Of a stretch of DNA of 64,000 bases, positions 14,791 through 26,187 are shown one piece after another. The position numbers and the translations under genes are program-made. The notes below the pieces were generated by a model. The model made no database searches. It was not told the DNA's origin and was given only the letters and a program-made list of their open reading frames with translations. Origin of the DNA: Pezicula radicicola (lineage: Eukaryota > Ascomycota > Leotiomycetes > Helotiales > Dermateaceae); NCBI GenBank assembly GCA_003008705.1, contig PDUO01000010.1, positions 62,001 through 126,000 of the forward strand, written 5' to 3'. How positions within the stretch are numbered: the stretch's first letter is position 1; the number at the start of each line of letters is the position of its first letter.

Positions 14791-15275
14791 TATAATTGAA
14801 GCTATTAGGTATTCTATTTCATAGTTATCTTTCCTGGTCTAACGTTAGTATATATATTTGGATTACTAAGTGCTTTCGGCTTTATTTACTCGTAGACTTA
14901 GTCCTGTACTTGAAGACCGCTGTATACAATTATATATAATTTCCTTGGGGAGTTAGCCTCTAATTGAATAAGGAAAGAAACGAGATTAAAAGGCCCAGGA
15001 ATAATTAAATGATTTAACGTTAATATAGGTTCTTTGAATATCTTGGATTGAATTCCCTATCTTTTTCAGTGTACCTTATAAAGTAGGTTTGCCACGGAGC
15101 TATATATATATATCATATAGTATTGCTCGTTAAATTAAGTGGAGTATTACACCTTGTATCTCGTGTATCTATAGTTATATAAGTAGTTCGTGAATGTTAT
15201 CTAGTGCTATCCAGAGGCCCCACTGGTACTGTGTATTTTACCCTGACTCGAGTCCACTAGAATATACTATTGAGC

Positions 15276-15403
15276 TACCAGGGGGTGTAGGTACTCGTTG
15301 TATCACCTAGTACTTCCGCTACTTGAAGTTAGTGAGTTGTTAACTAGATTTATACTATATAATGTGTGATATAACGAGTACCCTATACCCCCTGCCCCTG
15401 GTA
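15276..15403. mobile_element. 128-bp fold-back (MITE-like) element
   Basis: The left end TACCAGGGGG...GTACTCGTTGTATCAC is matched in inverse at the right end by GTGATATAACGAGTAC...CCCCTGGTA. The arms are about 30-35 bp with a few mismatches. Ends starting and finishing in TA suggest a TA target-site preference, as in Tc1/mariner-type MITEs. It contains no coding capacity. Confidence 0.55.
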
Positions 15404-16869
15404 AGCGGTTCTAGTATCTTATATAAGTAGATCTAAGCGATAATATAGGGTAGAAACAAGGGGTAAAATATACCCTAAATATAGGGATAGGTATAGGGAT
15501 CTGGTTTTAGTACCTACTATCTCTTAATTTACTCTAGAAGATTTAAATATATAATTTAATATACCTTCGTTCCTATATTTTAAAGAATTTAGGTTGATAA
15601 TAATTTAAAGACTTGAAGTTTATTTAATCTCTTATAAATATTTATATATATAAACTAAAATACTCTCCCTATCACTAGCGGAGCTACTTCCAACTATAAG
15701 ATACCTAGAATTAGTAAAAAAGGAAACTTCATTTACTATCAATTATCCCTATAATTCAATAATATAAATATATAAATAATTAAAGGTTAACCTAGAGATG
15801 ATAGTAAAGATATACAAGAGTATAGAAATCTAGCCTACCTACCCATCCCTACTATACTTGGAAACCAAGGTAAAGGTCAATATCTCTTATATCAATTATA
15901 ATTTTAAAGGTAAGAGAGACTAGTAAGGGAGGATTATAGATAGGGGGCTCTATAGGGCTCTCAGTACTCTTCTTACTAGGATTAAGTATAAGTATAACCT
16001 CTTTAGAGATAATATACCATTAATGGAGCTATGGACTATTTATATTCATTACTATATAAAGCTAGAGCTATATCACGAAGCTGATCAGATTAGTCTGATC
16101 TTTGATTTCAAGGATAGTAATAAGAGGGCTAGAGGTATAGTCTTAAGGATTTTATATAAAGAGATCAAGGAGATCATCTCTAGTAAAGTTATTATAATAG
16201 AAGGGGTATTCCTGAGCTCGAATATAATTAAAACGGTTGGTGTAGATAGTAAATGGAGGAAGTAGTATTTATAGAACTAGCTAAGGCTAATTCTTGAAAA
16301 TTGATGGTAGACTTAATAAAGGATTAAGTTCTATACCTTTCATTTAAATACTTGAAATATCTTCTTAATATATTATATTATAGTAGTATTAGTATAATCT
16401 TAATACAGAAAGTAAGGTTATAGTATAGCAAAGGTACTCCCTATTCCAGTATCCCTCTTCTAACTAAAGTAAAGTATATTCCGGCCAACAATCCCTTCCT
16501 ACTCCTATCCTCAGCGGGAGTATATATCTCTACCCCTTGTTTCTACCCTGTCCCTAGTTAATCTTGAGCTAGTGTCCTACCTGGGCTAACGTAGTAGAGG
16601 ATATCCCTAGGAGCCCAAATCTACTACTAAAAGGCTGAGGGTACTAGATACTACTTATAGGTACCTCCGAGCTTGGGGAGCTTCTATTGATTTTTTTAAC
16701 CTTGAATCCAACTTTATAATATAGGGTAATTACTATATAAATTCTACTATTGCTGTGAATAATGGTTATAAATGAAACAAGTATTTTATACACTATAAAA
16801 ATTATAAGGGGGAGGATAGTATTACTATCCTTCGGTACTAGTGATTTACAACAGTAAATCTAAGTAATG

Positions 16870-16955
16870 TCAGAGGGCAGAGACCGGGGGTAGAGACTAG
16901 GAACAGAGAAAATCGGTTATTATATTAATATCTTTAATTATCACTCACTAGATCT
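16870..16955 (+). repeat. Second copy of the GACCGGGGGTAGA repeat
   Basis: This segment shares AGAGACCGGGGGTAGA and the following GTTATTAT...TTAATTATCACT tail with 12,220-12,290. It lies in the decayed block, downstream of an inverted relative near 16,525-16,562. Confidence 0.4.
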
Positions 16956-18300
16956 CTACGTTTATTAGAGTATTAAACTAGATGGAAACTTCTTGGGGTT
17001 GTTTATTTTTGCGACGGTTGCTTTCAATTCTCCGATTATAGAAATCCTTGCTTTCCCTACACCAAGACTTTGGTATACTCTGGGAGAGGGGTATTCCTAA
17101 CGATGCCTATTGGTGGTTGCTACAGCTCTGGCGAACCGTGAGGATTAAGCTATCCTACTGACTGGCCTACCACTAGGCTGAAAGAAAGTAACCATCGCCC
17201 GTCGGGCCTGTAATTAGTAACTCTCTTATCTCCTCTATATTTATAGACTCAGGATTATCTAGTGTAACGATAGTCTCCTCTATCTAGGGATAATTGATGG
17301 TAGAATATTATTGAGAATTTATAGTTGGTATTTACCCTTTGGGGTATATTACTATAGTAATTTTCTCCCTTATCTAAAGTTGATCTAAATAGTATAAACA
17401 TTGTCTTATACAAGCCTTATCACTAGTAACCTTGTTTAAATAGATAATACCTTAAACTTAATCAATGTATAGAACGTTTTAAGTAGGTAGGAGCCTTATA
17501 ATAGGAAACAAGTCCTTTACCTCTAAAATCGAAGATTATAGGTATACTATAGAAAGGATCCTGGCCTATATTCTTCGGTTACCTACCGGGCTACCTAAAA
17601 ATATATATATAAAGTACATGATCGGCCTATTCCAAGATTAAATGGTTGAAACATAGGGCTCCTACATTAAAGATATTATTGACTATCCTTGAAAGCCCCA
17701 CTGGCTAGGTCTATAGCTAGAATAAGTAGAATAGGATTCTGTGAGGTAGAGGTTACCTTAATATATTCTATTTTTAATTCTATTTGGATCTCTAGTAGCC
17801 TATCCTGATCCTATCTGATTATTATAGCTATATCCTACTAAGTAGAGTTAGCTTATTACATCTATCTATAAATTGAGGATACTTACCTTGTAGTATAATT
17901 CCTTCTTAAATCTATTGAATAGGAAGATTATCCATGGATAATATATATATAGTGGTAATGGTATTGTATTCTATGTTCTATTGTAGAATCTAGTGTATAG
18001 GAAATGGTCTACTTGTAGTGGATGAAGTTGTATAAAATAGGTGAAGATAGAAGATGAAAGAGTTATATAAACCTTACCAGGGATCTATAGTAGCTGGAAT
18101 CATACTATACTTTATATTAGGATAACTCGGGTATTACTATAAACCTAGTATTAGGCTAAAATTTATCCCAGTGACCCTATATTATACTAGTAGACACTAC
18201 TATAAACTTCTCTTTCTAGATATCTTCCTACTTAGCTGATCACTCGGTGAGAAGATCCGGCCTTCTTATAACCCTATACTATCGATAATATTCAAGAGCT

Positions 18301-19576
18301 ATATAGGTATTCCTAATCTGAGAGCCGGTGTTTAGCTTGGACGTCTGGACCCAACGATGACGATAGTCTATAAGAAGCTGGGGAAGCCAAAAGAGCTAGC
18401 TTCTTGGTCTATAATTTTAGTGGACTGGCTTTTTGGACTGACAGTCTACTATTTTGGCTAGACGGTTGGTCTAGTCCTGAATTGGACGGCCGTCTGGTTT
18501 TTCAACTGGCTTTCTAGTAGTTCTGTAAGAGTTTGTGGAGATTTGCCAAAACAGGAAATAGAAACCTTGTCTCGACTGTTAAAATCTCTAGTTTGATAAT
18601 GACGCCAGAACACAAGCTGACGGCCTTTATACTATATTAAAAAGCGTCTATTCCAAGGCGTGTAATATAAAGTCTTTTTCTTGTATCTCTACTATTTAAA
18701 CGATCATTTCTCAAGTGGTTCAATGAAGTGGCCAAGTCGGTGGTTACGAGGGCAAAGCGAGTGTTTTTAGCGAAGCTCTGAGAAAATATCCATAATATAA
18801 GTATATTATATGTATCTTCACAATATCGTAAATAAACAATTAAAGCTACTAATTCTTAGTACGTGGGGTCTCTCTTTATCAAAGTAGAGGGGCTCTTACT
18901 ATAATAAGTCGCAACCATCCCAATAAATACTTGTAAATACATATGCAAGCGAGCACAAAGAGCCCAAAGAAACATAGTAGAGGAATATAGCTGCTCAAGT
19001 CGGTGGTGAGATAGCCTTGGACAGTGCGGGTGAAGCCTGAGAACAAGAACATGTCCAGGACCGAGGCTTGAGTGTCCGAGATAGGTTGGATTGGCAGGGG
19101 ATATATCCGTCAATTCACCTTACATATACCTCGTGCTGGCTAATTATATAATCAAAAGGATCAGCTGGGGGCTGACCTCTAGTTACCTCTTTCCTCGGTA
19201 TAATCCCGCCGCTGCATAAATCTCATGACGATTACAGGTATATTGAGCCAGGCTAAATCTTCATCCCACTTCTCCTCGGTATGATTTCATTGTTGGATGA
19301 TCAGTAGAATTTTTGACGTAGTTATAAATAATATTCCCGGCGCTAAGAATCGCCCAGGAGAATGCAAGTTGTAGTATAACCCGAAACTAGCTTTCCCGAA
19401 CACTCTCTCAAAAAGAACATCGCCCCCGCTTTTCCTTCCGTACGCTTTACCATTTTTAGTAAAGCGCAGAGACCTTACAACAAGAACACCACCTTCTAGC
19501 ACGTTAATGGAATCATCAATAACATGTACGTCACGGCACCACATTCATAGAATAGTTACAAAGGAAACTCACCCTA
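18301..19576. other. Mixed-composition intergenic DNA, no gene seen
   Basis: GC content recovers here. The stretch 18,340-18,520 is rich in short GACTGG/GGTCTAG-like repeats. Short open frames around 18,856-19,113 and 19,287-19,544 on the minus strand resemble no family I know and lack supporting splice structure. I see no gene. Confidence 0.5.
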
Positions 19577-20386
19577 TCAATTGCCTTCTGCTTTCCGAAT
19601 TGCGTTAAGTACCTGATATACCTCTTTACTAGCGTCCCTCCAATCTTCTTGGCCTTTCATGGTCTAACCGAGCATCGACATTGGGATAATTTTGAATTGA
19701 TGGCCTGCCCACTGGCCTTGCACAAGGTCGCTACCATCGTAGTTCATAGAGACTGATGTGTCTTGGGACCAACAGATGCGTGACATTGCCGCGTCTCCAA
19801 GGCTCCATGAATTCTTGTCTAGGTCCAACTCTTTCACACTATCGCATCTGCCGAACACATACTCTTGGCTGGTCAAGTTGAGCAAGACATGTTGTTGGTC
19901 TAAAGGAAAAGATTCTTCAAGAAGCCGAGAGTATTCTACTCGAAATGCGTCTACTTTGTCCTCGTCAGATTTCAGGTTCTCTAGGAACTGTTCAGGACAA
20001 TCACTAAGCGATAGCACCTCCGTGTAGTTTGTGTCGTATAGAGTTGTGTTGTATAGAGTTTTTGACGCTGATTGATACTCAGGCTGTAAGGTATCGGAGT
20101 AGTCTCCAACACAAACAATTCTTTGATTTACCCAAGCTCCAAGGAGATTATCGAAGAGCATCTCTACTAGGACTGGGATATCGCGTTAACTAAGGTAATC
20201 TCCGATATGAGGATAGTCCCCTTTAGGAAACCTAGTTCTGATATAGATATCTATAAGTAGTGATGACGGATTCTCTTCGGTTTGTGGTGAATCCTCCTCG
20301 ATATTAGCTTCGAGATCAGCTAGATAACCTCGAGGCTTCGACCTTATTTCGGTTTTCCTAGTGTCCTTTTCACCAAGAATCTTTTT
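19577..20386 (-). pseudogene. Fungal hypothetical-family gene with two stops
   Basis: One frame runs from 20,386 to the TGA at 19,577, interrupted only by TAA near 20,188 and TAG at 19,666-19,664. Readable segments in order are KPRGYLADLEANIEED, DIYIRTRFPKGDYPHIGDYL, VLVEMLFDNLLGAWVNQRI, NLTSQEYVFGRCD, a SLGDAAMSRICWSQD motif, GQWAGHQFKI, and a DWRDASKEVYQVLNAI end. The SRICWS...WAGH pattern recalls a widespread uncharacterised fungal family often annotated only as hypothetical or F-box-associated. Both stops fall where Gln would restore coding (CAA/CAG), which fits RIP leaking from the neighbouring repeat. The N-terminus is unresolved; a TTTAG acceptor at about 20,388 may precede the first visible exon. 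Confidence 0.55.
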
Positions 20387-21400
20387 TCTAAATTGAATTA
20401 GTTATATAATAGTATTTCATCTGAAGGTGTGACCCTACTGCTTGCGCATTGGCACCATTAATTGCTGTTGCAAATGATAGCTTGTATATCCATTTGGTAG
20501 AATGCATCCTAGCTTGTCCTAGGCAAGAGTAGTCAATTGCTGTTGTCGATCCGGATATGCGACCTGCCAATATTGCCCCATGGCTTTGCGAACTAGGGCA
20601 GTCAAGCGGAAAGATGGTTGAGTTGAGTTGAGTCAAGTTGAGTGTTTTGTTACAGTACGGTACGCTCAGAGACACTAAAGGGGAAAGATGAAAGATATAT
20701 AGGCGTGGGCGGCCAGAGCAGCACAGCCAAAGATCCTGAAACGATGAGTCAGATAAATCTATAGATGAGTGTTGGGCAGCCCCTAAAGAGGCAAAGATAA
20801 TAGTCTATAAAGGTCTACCAGCGGGAAAACCGTACTTCAGCTCTTCAAGGGTAGGTTAGCCCTTGACCAAGTAAGGTTGGGAGTCATTGTGTGGTATGTG
20901 ATACAGTAGTACCTCTGAGAACAGAGAGCCTATATTGTATGAGACCGGTAGGCTGCAGCAATCTACTCTCAAGTTACTTAGGGAGAACCCCAGCTGGAGT
21001 AGTACACTACGGTTTCTGGTTGATGTGATGACCATAGTACAAGGAAGTAATCTCATCTTTCCGGTAAAGACTTTATTCTATTAATGCGGTGAACAGAAAG
21101 GGTTAGTAGAGTGGCTAGACTCTCGAGGCCCTTATTCAACAATATCGGTGAGTGGCCTCGGCGATGTAGCTTCCTGAACGCGTGGCTAGTCAGGAATAAA
21201 AGTTCGAAAGTTCCTCCGGCTTAAGTCTGTCTTGTCCAAGCCTAGCCAGACGCGGTAAAGACTAGCTCTGTGTCCGTATCCTCATTAGTATGGGTACCCG
21301 GTCTTTCTAGCTTTGGGAGGATCGCGACCTTAGTACTATTAGGCCTCACTATAATCGCTACTTTGTCATCCTAATTCGCTTCGGAACAAGGCAGCAGCTG
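20387..21400. other. Intergenic, possible 5' part of the 19.6-20.4 kb gene
   Basis: The stretch has near-normal composition. A minus-strand frame at 20,675-20,388 could be an upstream exon, but I could not find a splice pair that keeps frame with the downstream gene. Nothing else is recognised. Confidence 0.35.
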
Positions 21401-22399
21401 ATATATGCAAGGCCGTATGATGTATACTAATACTGATGTAATTGGTACATGGGCCCAAGGAAGTTAGTTAGAATAAGAAAGTACCACTAGTTTGATGTAC
21501 CTTATACAACTTCGAATCCTTGGATCATGAAGGCTAATTATAAACTAGGTGTTGTTTATATTATAGTTCACGAATTCCAAAGAAGTATAAAAGAGCTAAA
21601 TCTAGCTCCGTTAATGCTAGATACCTAAACCAGGGGGCCTAATAATTCCCCCTTTACTATTATTATCCTGATATATTTCCGATATATTATTCTAGTGTCC
21701 CTTCATTGAGTATATATATCCTTCACTAGTTCATTATCCAGAAGGTTGTTTCAAAAGAATAAAGTACTTTCTTCGAATAACTATATATACTGTTTAAAAT
21801 AGATCTAAAGGAAGAATTTACTTTTCTATATAACCTTGGCTTAAATATAACATTTTTTAGTAAAGGTTATAAGAAATATCACAGGGGACCTGGGGATTGT
21901 ATTATCTTTGTTGTCGTCAGTAGACCGGATGGAGATAAACTCTATTATCGGGACACTCTTCAAGAAGAAGACTAGGAAAGACTCAAGAATTAGATCAGGT
22001 ACGGAGATCTAAGTAGGTTAACAACGGAATGGAGGGAAGTATAAGGTAGTGACATTAAATAGAAAGCCTATCTCACTGGGGAGAGTCAAGGGATAGACTA
22101 CTCGGGTATGATGGATGATATATTTATTAACGACGGGGGAATGAAGTATACTTATATTCTTACCGGAGAGACTAAGTAGGTTAAGATTACCTATCTAGAA
22201 GATTAAATCAGACTAAGTAATATCCTATCATCTTTTTATAAGCTAGAGAAGCTAACCAGTGTTCAGGTAAGTATTCCGGAAAGCTCAATAGTAAGGCCAA
22301 GGGCTTTTCTATCCCTAGTGGCCTCACCACCGTAGAACAAGAAGTTTATAATATCCTTCTTGGGGTACTCCAAGCTAGTAAAGCCAATTACGGAAAGGT

Positions 22400-23530
22400 A
22401 CCAGGTGTTGTAGTTATAACGGATTTGGTAAACGACTATAACGACTTAGCAGTAATGGTTATACTAAAGGAGCTTTATTGTATTGGATTTATACACCTTG
22501 AAGTATTTATCGCAAATTTGGAACTATCCCGTAAACGAGCTATCTATAGACGAGTAGCCTTGGACTCCCTCAGCCTTCAGGATATTCCAATCGGCGTTGG
22601 TACCAAGGTAAGTATAAAGAAGTATAAAGAATATAAATACGAATTCAACTCCCCCTTAATACCTAACAAGAAAATCTTTCAGCCCAATAAAGACAACTTT
22701 TTTAAAGACGGGTCTAAGCTTCTAGATCTAGTATTCAACCAAGCTATCCAAGAAGATCGGAAAGTAATCCTCCTCCTTATATCCCCTTTAACTGATATTA
22801 CTGTATACACAGATACCAAAGACAGCCTCAAGACCTTCCAGAAAGTAGTCGGGAGGGTCTATATATAAGGTAGATATTCTATCTCCGCCGAGGGTATTCC
22901 GACCCCGCAAGATAACGCGGCCAACAATATATTCGATATACCAGCTACGGAAAGGTTTCACCTATACTTGAAGAATATCTATTCCAAGGTATATACTAAA
23001 GTTACCGTATATACAATAAATATTCTAGTAAGTATCTTTAATAACCTAGGAGATATGAAGTATACTATTGGCGAAGATCTCTAAAGCTATTATTAAAGAC
23101 AAGGAGTCCAATTCTATAAGACAGTATATAGGCCTACTCCTGTTAATAATATAACCCAGAAGAAGTTTTTATATAACCTTAGTAGCTTCTACGAAAAACA
23201 TCCTCCGGGTATATAGTATTCCGAGAAAGGAACACTACTCCCCGAAGATAGAATACTACTTCCTAACCCTGACACGGACGAAATCATCCTATACTTAACT
23301 AAAGGTTACTTATATAATATACTTCCTACTCTTGTAACTAGCGGTAACGATCTTGTCAATATACTAGGTATCCTTGATATAGAGAGTATAGTGAACTAGA
23401 CTTCGATTTATAAGATCATTGGGACACCGGAGCTCTAAGAAGATCTCCCTGCCAACCCTAATATTTATCCAGAACGAATAGTATTCGTGATTTCGATAAT
23501 TTTAAAGGGTAGGCTATACAATAGTATATA
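22400..23530 (+). pseudogene. RIP-degraded fungal nucleoside hydrolase relic
   Basis: Translation recovers the fungal inosine/uridine-preferring nucleoside hydrolase pattern. In order: VVITDLVNDYNDLAVMVILKEL near 22,405 (the Asp-rich Ca/ribose-binding motif, with one Asp changed to Asn), FIANLELSRKRA, DIPIGVGT, AIQEDRKVILLLISPLTDI, AANN.FD.PA.ERFHLYLK, YTKVTVYT, LPNPDTDEIILYLTK, TSGNDLVNILGILDIES, and a final NPERIVFVIS.ILKG. Stops (for example I*GR for an expected IQGG, and PPGI*YS for PPGSQWS) are CAA/CAG to TAA/TAG and Trp to Tyr-type changes, consistent with RIP on both strands. The family cleaves N-glycosidic bonds of nucleosides; this copy is dead. Confidence 0.75.
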
Positions 23531-23854
23531 AGGTGATCCTGAGTCGTAGCCCAAGGAGTAGTTCTACTATAGTTATAATTATAAATTATAATTATAAGGT
23601 TCAACGAGGGAGGAACAAATATAGTTGGTTATAGATAATATTTGGATTACTTATATTTCATTTTAAGTTTTTTTTTATTTAAGTCGAAAATAGAAATAAC
23701 CTATAACTCTTCCTATACTTTTATTTTTACAAGATGTATATTGTACTATTTTATAGGGAGAGTCTTTACTCGTTACCGTGTGGTTGATTAGTGAGTTTCT
23801 TGTATATACAACAAAAGCTTTTATTCAATCCAAATTCTATATAGAAGCTATCTA

Positions 23855-23900
23855 ACTTCCCTCCCTGTGTGGCGAGACACCTACCGTGCCGAGATGAGTT
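23855..23900 (-). repeat. Terminus-like repeat, inverted copy 3
   Basis: The reverse complement reads TCTCGGCACGG...GTGTCTCGCCACACAGGGAGGGAAGTTA, matching the 5,065 and 7,169 copies in opposite orientation. It is a plausible right end for an element whose left end is at 7,169. Confidence 0.5.
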
Positions 23901-23952
23901 TATAGTTTAAAGGTCTTAAAAGTTTTTTCTTGTAAGTATATAAAGTTATAGT

Positions 23953-24000
23953 TAATGTCCATCCCTGTATAGCGGAAAACCCTCTGTACCGGAAAAAATG
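23953..24000 (-). repeat. Terminus-like repeat, inverted copy 4
   Basis: The reverse complement reads CGGTACAGAGGGTTTTCCGCTATACAGGGATGGACATTA. The variant is closest to the copy at 47,291, including the GGGTTTTYC central part. It is a plausible right end partnering 5,065. Confidence 0.5.
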
Positions 24001-24600
24001 ATAGGTACTTTGGTTTTAAGTATTATAAAATCTATGTATACTATAATAATTTCTATAATGTGTTAAAGTTTATGTTCTATAGCTATTCTAAGACACCCTC
24101 AACTTCTTTTACTAGAAAATTATATTTATATCATCGCCGCTACGGCTGATTTACAAAGGGCCTCCTTTTATAGTGAAACGTACTTTCTCTTATCACTGCT
24201 TTATCACTCAGCTCACAGTACTTTTAATACCTATAAAAAGGTCTTATTCGAGCTCTTAGGCCCCTTAACCATATAGGAAGTCGTTGTCAGCCTTCCGGCT
24301 GCTGTGGCATGCAAATCTATACATGATCGCCACGCGATTCGGTACCTCGGATCAAAGCGAGCAAGGTTTTTGGGCAGCCCCGCACGGCCCCGCAATATTT
24401 ACGCCATCATTTCATCATGAGAGCCTCAGGCATGAAGGCCAACTGTGGCTAGCGCCACTCCACCGGCAATCTTCCTCGGTCAATGCATGTCGGCCGGAAC
24501 TACGTTTTCCCAGCACAACAACACTGGTTGTTCGGTCCCTCTGCTCCCCTCGTTCATCAAAATACATCTATCTACCTCAGACTTCCTCACTGCAACGCCC

Positions 24601-25805
24601 ATGGCGCTGCTGAAATCATCCAAGCAAATCACACCTCCAGGAAGTATCGTCAACGGCCCTCCGACACCACCCCTTACTGCCGACGCCAAAATCTCAGGCC
24701 GTGTCGCAGCGATCCTTCGCGTCTTTGAAGGCTGTAAGAACGGCTATCCACCTTCAGTACCCTGGACAGTGTACAGGCTCAATAGTGAGGAGTACGAGGA
24801 CCTGCAACTTCGACTGAAGGACGACGTGGAACTCTGGGGATACGTTGATGATAGAGTCAGGTAAGTGATGGACACAATTGATAGGTCTTTGTGAGTTGCT
24901 AAGAGTAGCTCCTAGATATGATTACGATCCTATTGGCAGCAAACTCATCATTCGAATGACAACGACGTTGCACGACACCTTTGCGTCTGAACTGGTTACA
25001 GCGATCAAGAAGGGATTCGAGGATCTGAAGAAGAATCAAGTCAAGACGCGGCCATTCATCGACAAAATCAGTTCAGTAAGCGGCGCAATATACTTCGAAG
25101 AGGACGGTAAAAAGTTCAAACATGTGCCTGATATAAGGTTCCATCATAAGGATGCCGCATGGCCTGGCGTCGTAATTGAAGTCTCGTATTCGCAGAAGCG
25201 GAAGAGCTTAATTGACCTGGCTGAAAACTACCTACTTGCATCGGATGGTGGAATCAGAGTACTGGTTGGAATTGACTTAGAATACAAGAAGTCAAAGGAA
25301 GCTAGTATTTCAATCTGGCGATTGAAGACGTCACCATGCCCGGATGGGCAGCCTGAGGGCGAAGTCGTTCAGGAGCTTGACAATGAGGTACACATGCCTA
25401 ACGACAATGGGTGACATCATTGACATAGAATAGCTTTTCAGAGACGCCGAAGGCAATCCTATCTTTTCCTCAACTGGCCTCGAGCTGCCTCTCGATAACT
25501 TTGCCGTTCAAGCACTGTCGAATGGGCTTCCTGATTGCTCTGTTATCGTTGGTCCCGAAACACTATGCACATTGCTGGCCGAAGCAGAGAAGTGGAATGA
25601 CAAGTCAATACTACTAGAGGGTGTAAAGCCTGCACGAATAAAGCGGAAATATCGTCAGAGAACGCCGGACGAGCAGCTCACAATATCGGACGAGGAGAAG
25701 GTCAGAGAGAAGGAACGGAGGATGCGAAGGAAGACAGAGGAGGCGGACAAATCCTATGGCGAGGAAGGACTAGCGGCTGAAGCGAGCAGCCAGGAGGCAA
25801 TCTGA
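24601..25805 (+). CDS. PD-(D/E)XK-nuclease-like hypothetical protein
   Basis: Three exons (24601-24860, 24916-25387, 25434-25805) join cleanly with GTAAGT...CTAG and GTACAC...ATAG introns to give 367 residues. The central region resembles restriction-endonuclease-fold proteins of the Uma2 type: YDPIGSKLIIRM, then VPDIRFHHKDAAWPGVVIEVSYSQ with the spaced acidic residues of a PD...E-x-x pattern, then ENYLLASDGGIRVLVGIDLEY. The canonical Lys of E-x-K is replaced (EVS), so activity is uncertain. The C-terminus is basic and highly charged (RRMRRKTEEADK). I chose the ATG at 24,601 for its good context and coding-like sequence; an in-frame upstream ATG at 24,445 would add 52 residues. Function in fungi is unknown to me. 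Confidence 0.6.
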
Positions 25806-26187
25806 AGAAGAATATGATGCCATATTGAGTATTTACCTATTCTCTACTACCATATCCAAACTTCCCCTCCACACAAGGTCCTCCGCTCCGCGTAAAAAGC
25901 TGTTTAGAGATAGGAAGGCTCTTCGTTGGTCCAGAGGGAGCGCACTGACTTGTTGGTATGAAAATTCTCGCAAGCCTTAGATGCCATGGGCAGCTCAGAC
26001 AGGATGGGCATATCTATAAGGATTCATACACCCACAAGCCGCTGTATCTCTTGCCTTAGGAGGGAGGCGTTGTCTACTCAAGTGGCATGGCTTCGTTTCC
26101 TGCTATGCATACATTCGCCACAGCTCTTCCTTCATCTCCTTCACATACAGCTCCTGGGCCTCAAAAACATAATTCTGAACATAAATC
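25806..26187. other. Convergent intergenic spacer
   Basis: This spacer separates the 3' ends of the nuclease-like gene (+) and the 2EXR gene (-). No feature is recognised. Confidence 0.6.

Larger units (their letters stand above)
7214..18300. repeat. RIP-decayed repeat block with gene relics
   Basis: This is a long TA-rich tract with very few CA/TG steps. Mutation load is uneven: 7.2-9.6 kb is extreme, while 10.1-10.5, 12.4-13.5, 13.9-14.8 and 16.0-18.3 kb keep enough composition to read coding relics. Unrecognised coding-like stretches with scattered TAA/TAG stops lie at about 10,080-10,530 and at about 15,900-16,270. A Gln/Glu/Lys-rich coiled-coil-like stretch is at about 12,925-13,080. 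I found no intact gene. Confidence 0.8.
21401..24120. repeat. Right part of the RIP-decayed block
   Basis: TA-rich decayed DNA resumes here and contains the nucleoside hydrolase relic (22.4-23.5 kb) plus coding-like but unrecognised sequence at about 21,890-22,370. It ends in two inverted copies of the terminus-like repeat (23,855 and 23,953). Normal composition returns after about 24,120. Confidence 0.7.

Noticed and set aside
16023..16265. 80-codon plus-strand frame
   Set aside because: No recognisable family; it is most likely a chance survivor or a relic in RIP-decayed DNA.
17000..17220. Possible tRNA gene in a GC-richer patch
   Set aside because: No T-loop consensus (GGTTCGANTCC) or matching acceptor stem was found.
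1..24000. A Starship-type giant element
   Set aside because: No DUF3435-type tyrosine recombinase or other captain gene could be read at either edge; only terminal repeats and cargo relics are seen.
24284..24613. Frame upstream of and overlapping the nuclease-like gene
   Set aside because: It is in a different phase from the supported exon 1 and overlaps its leader.
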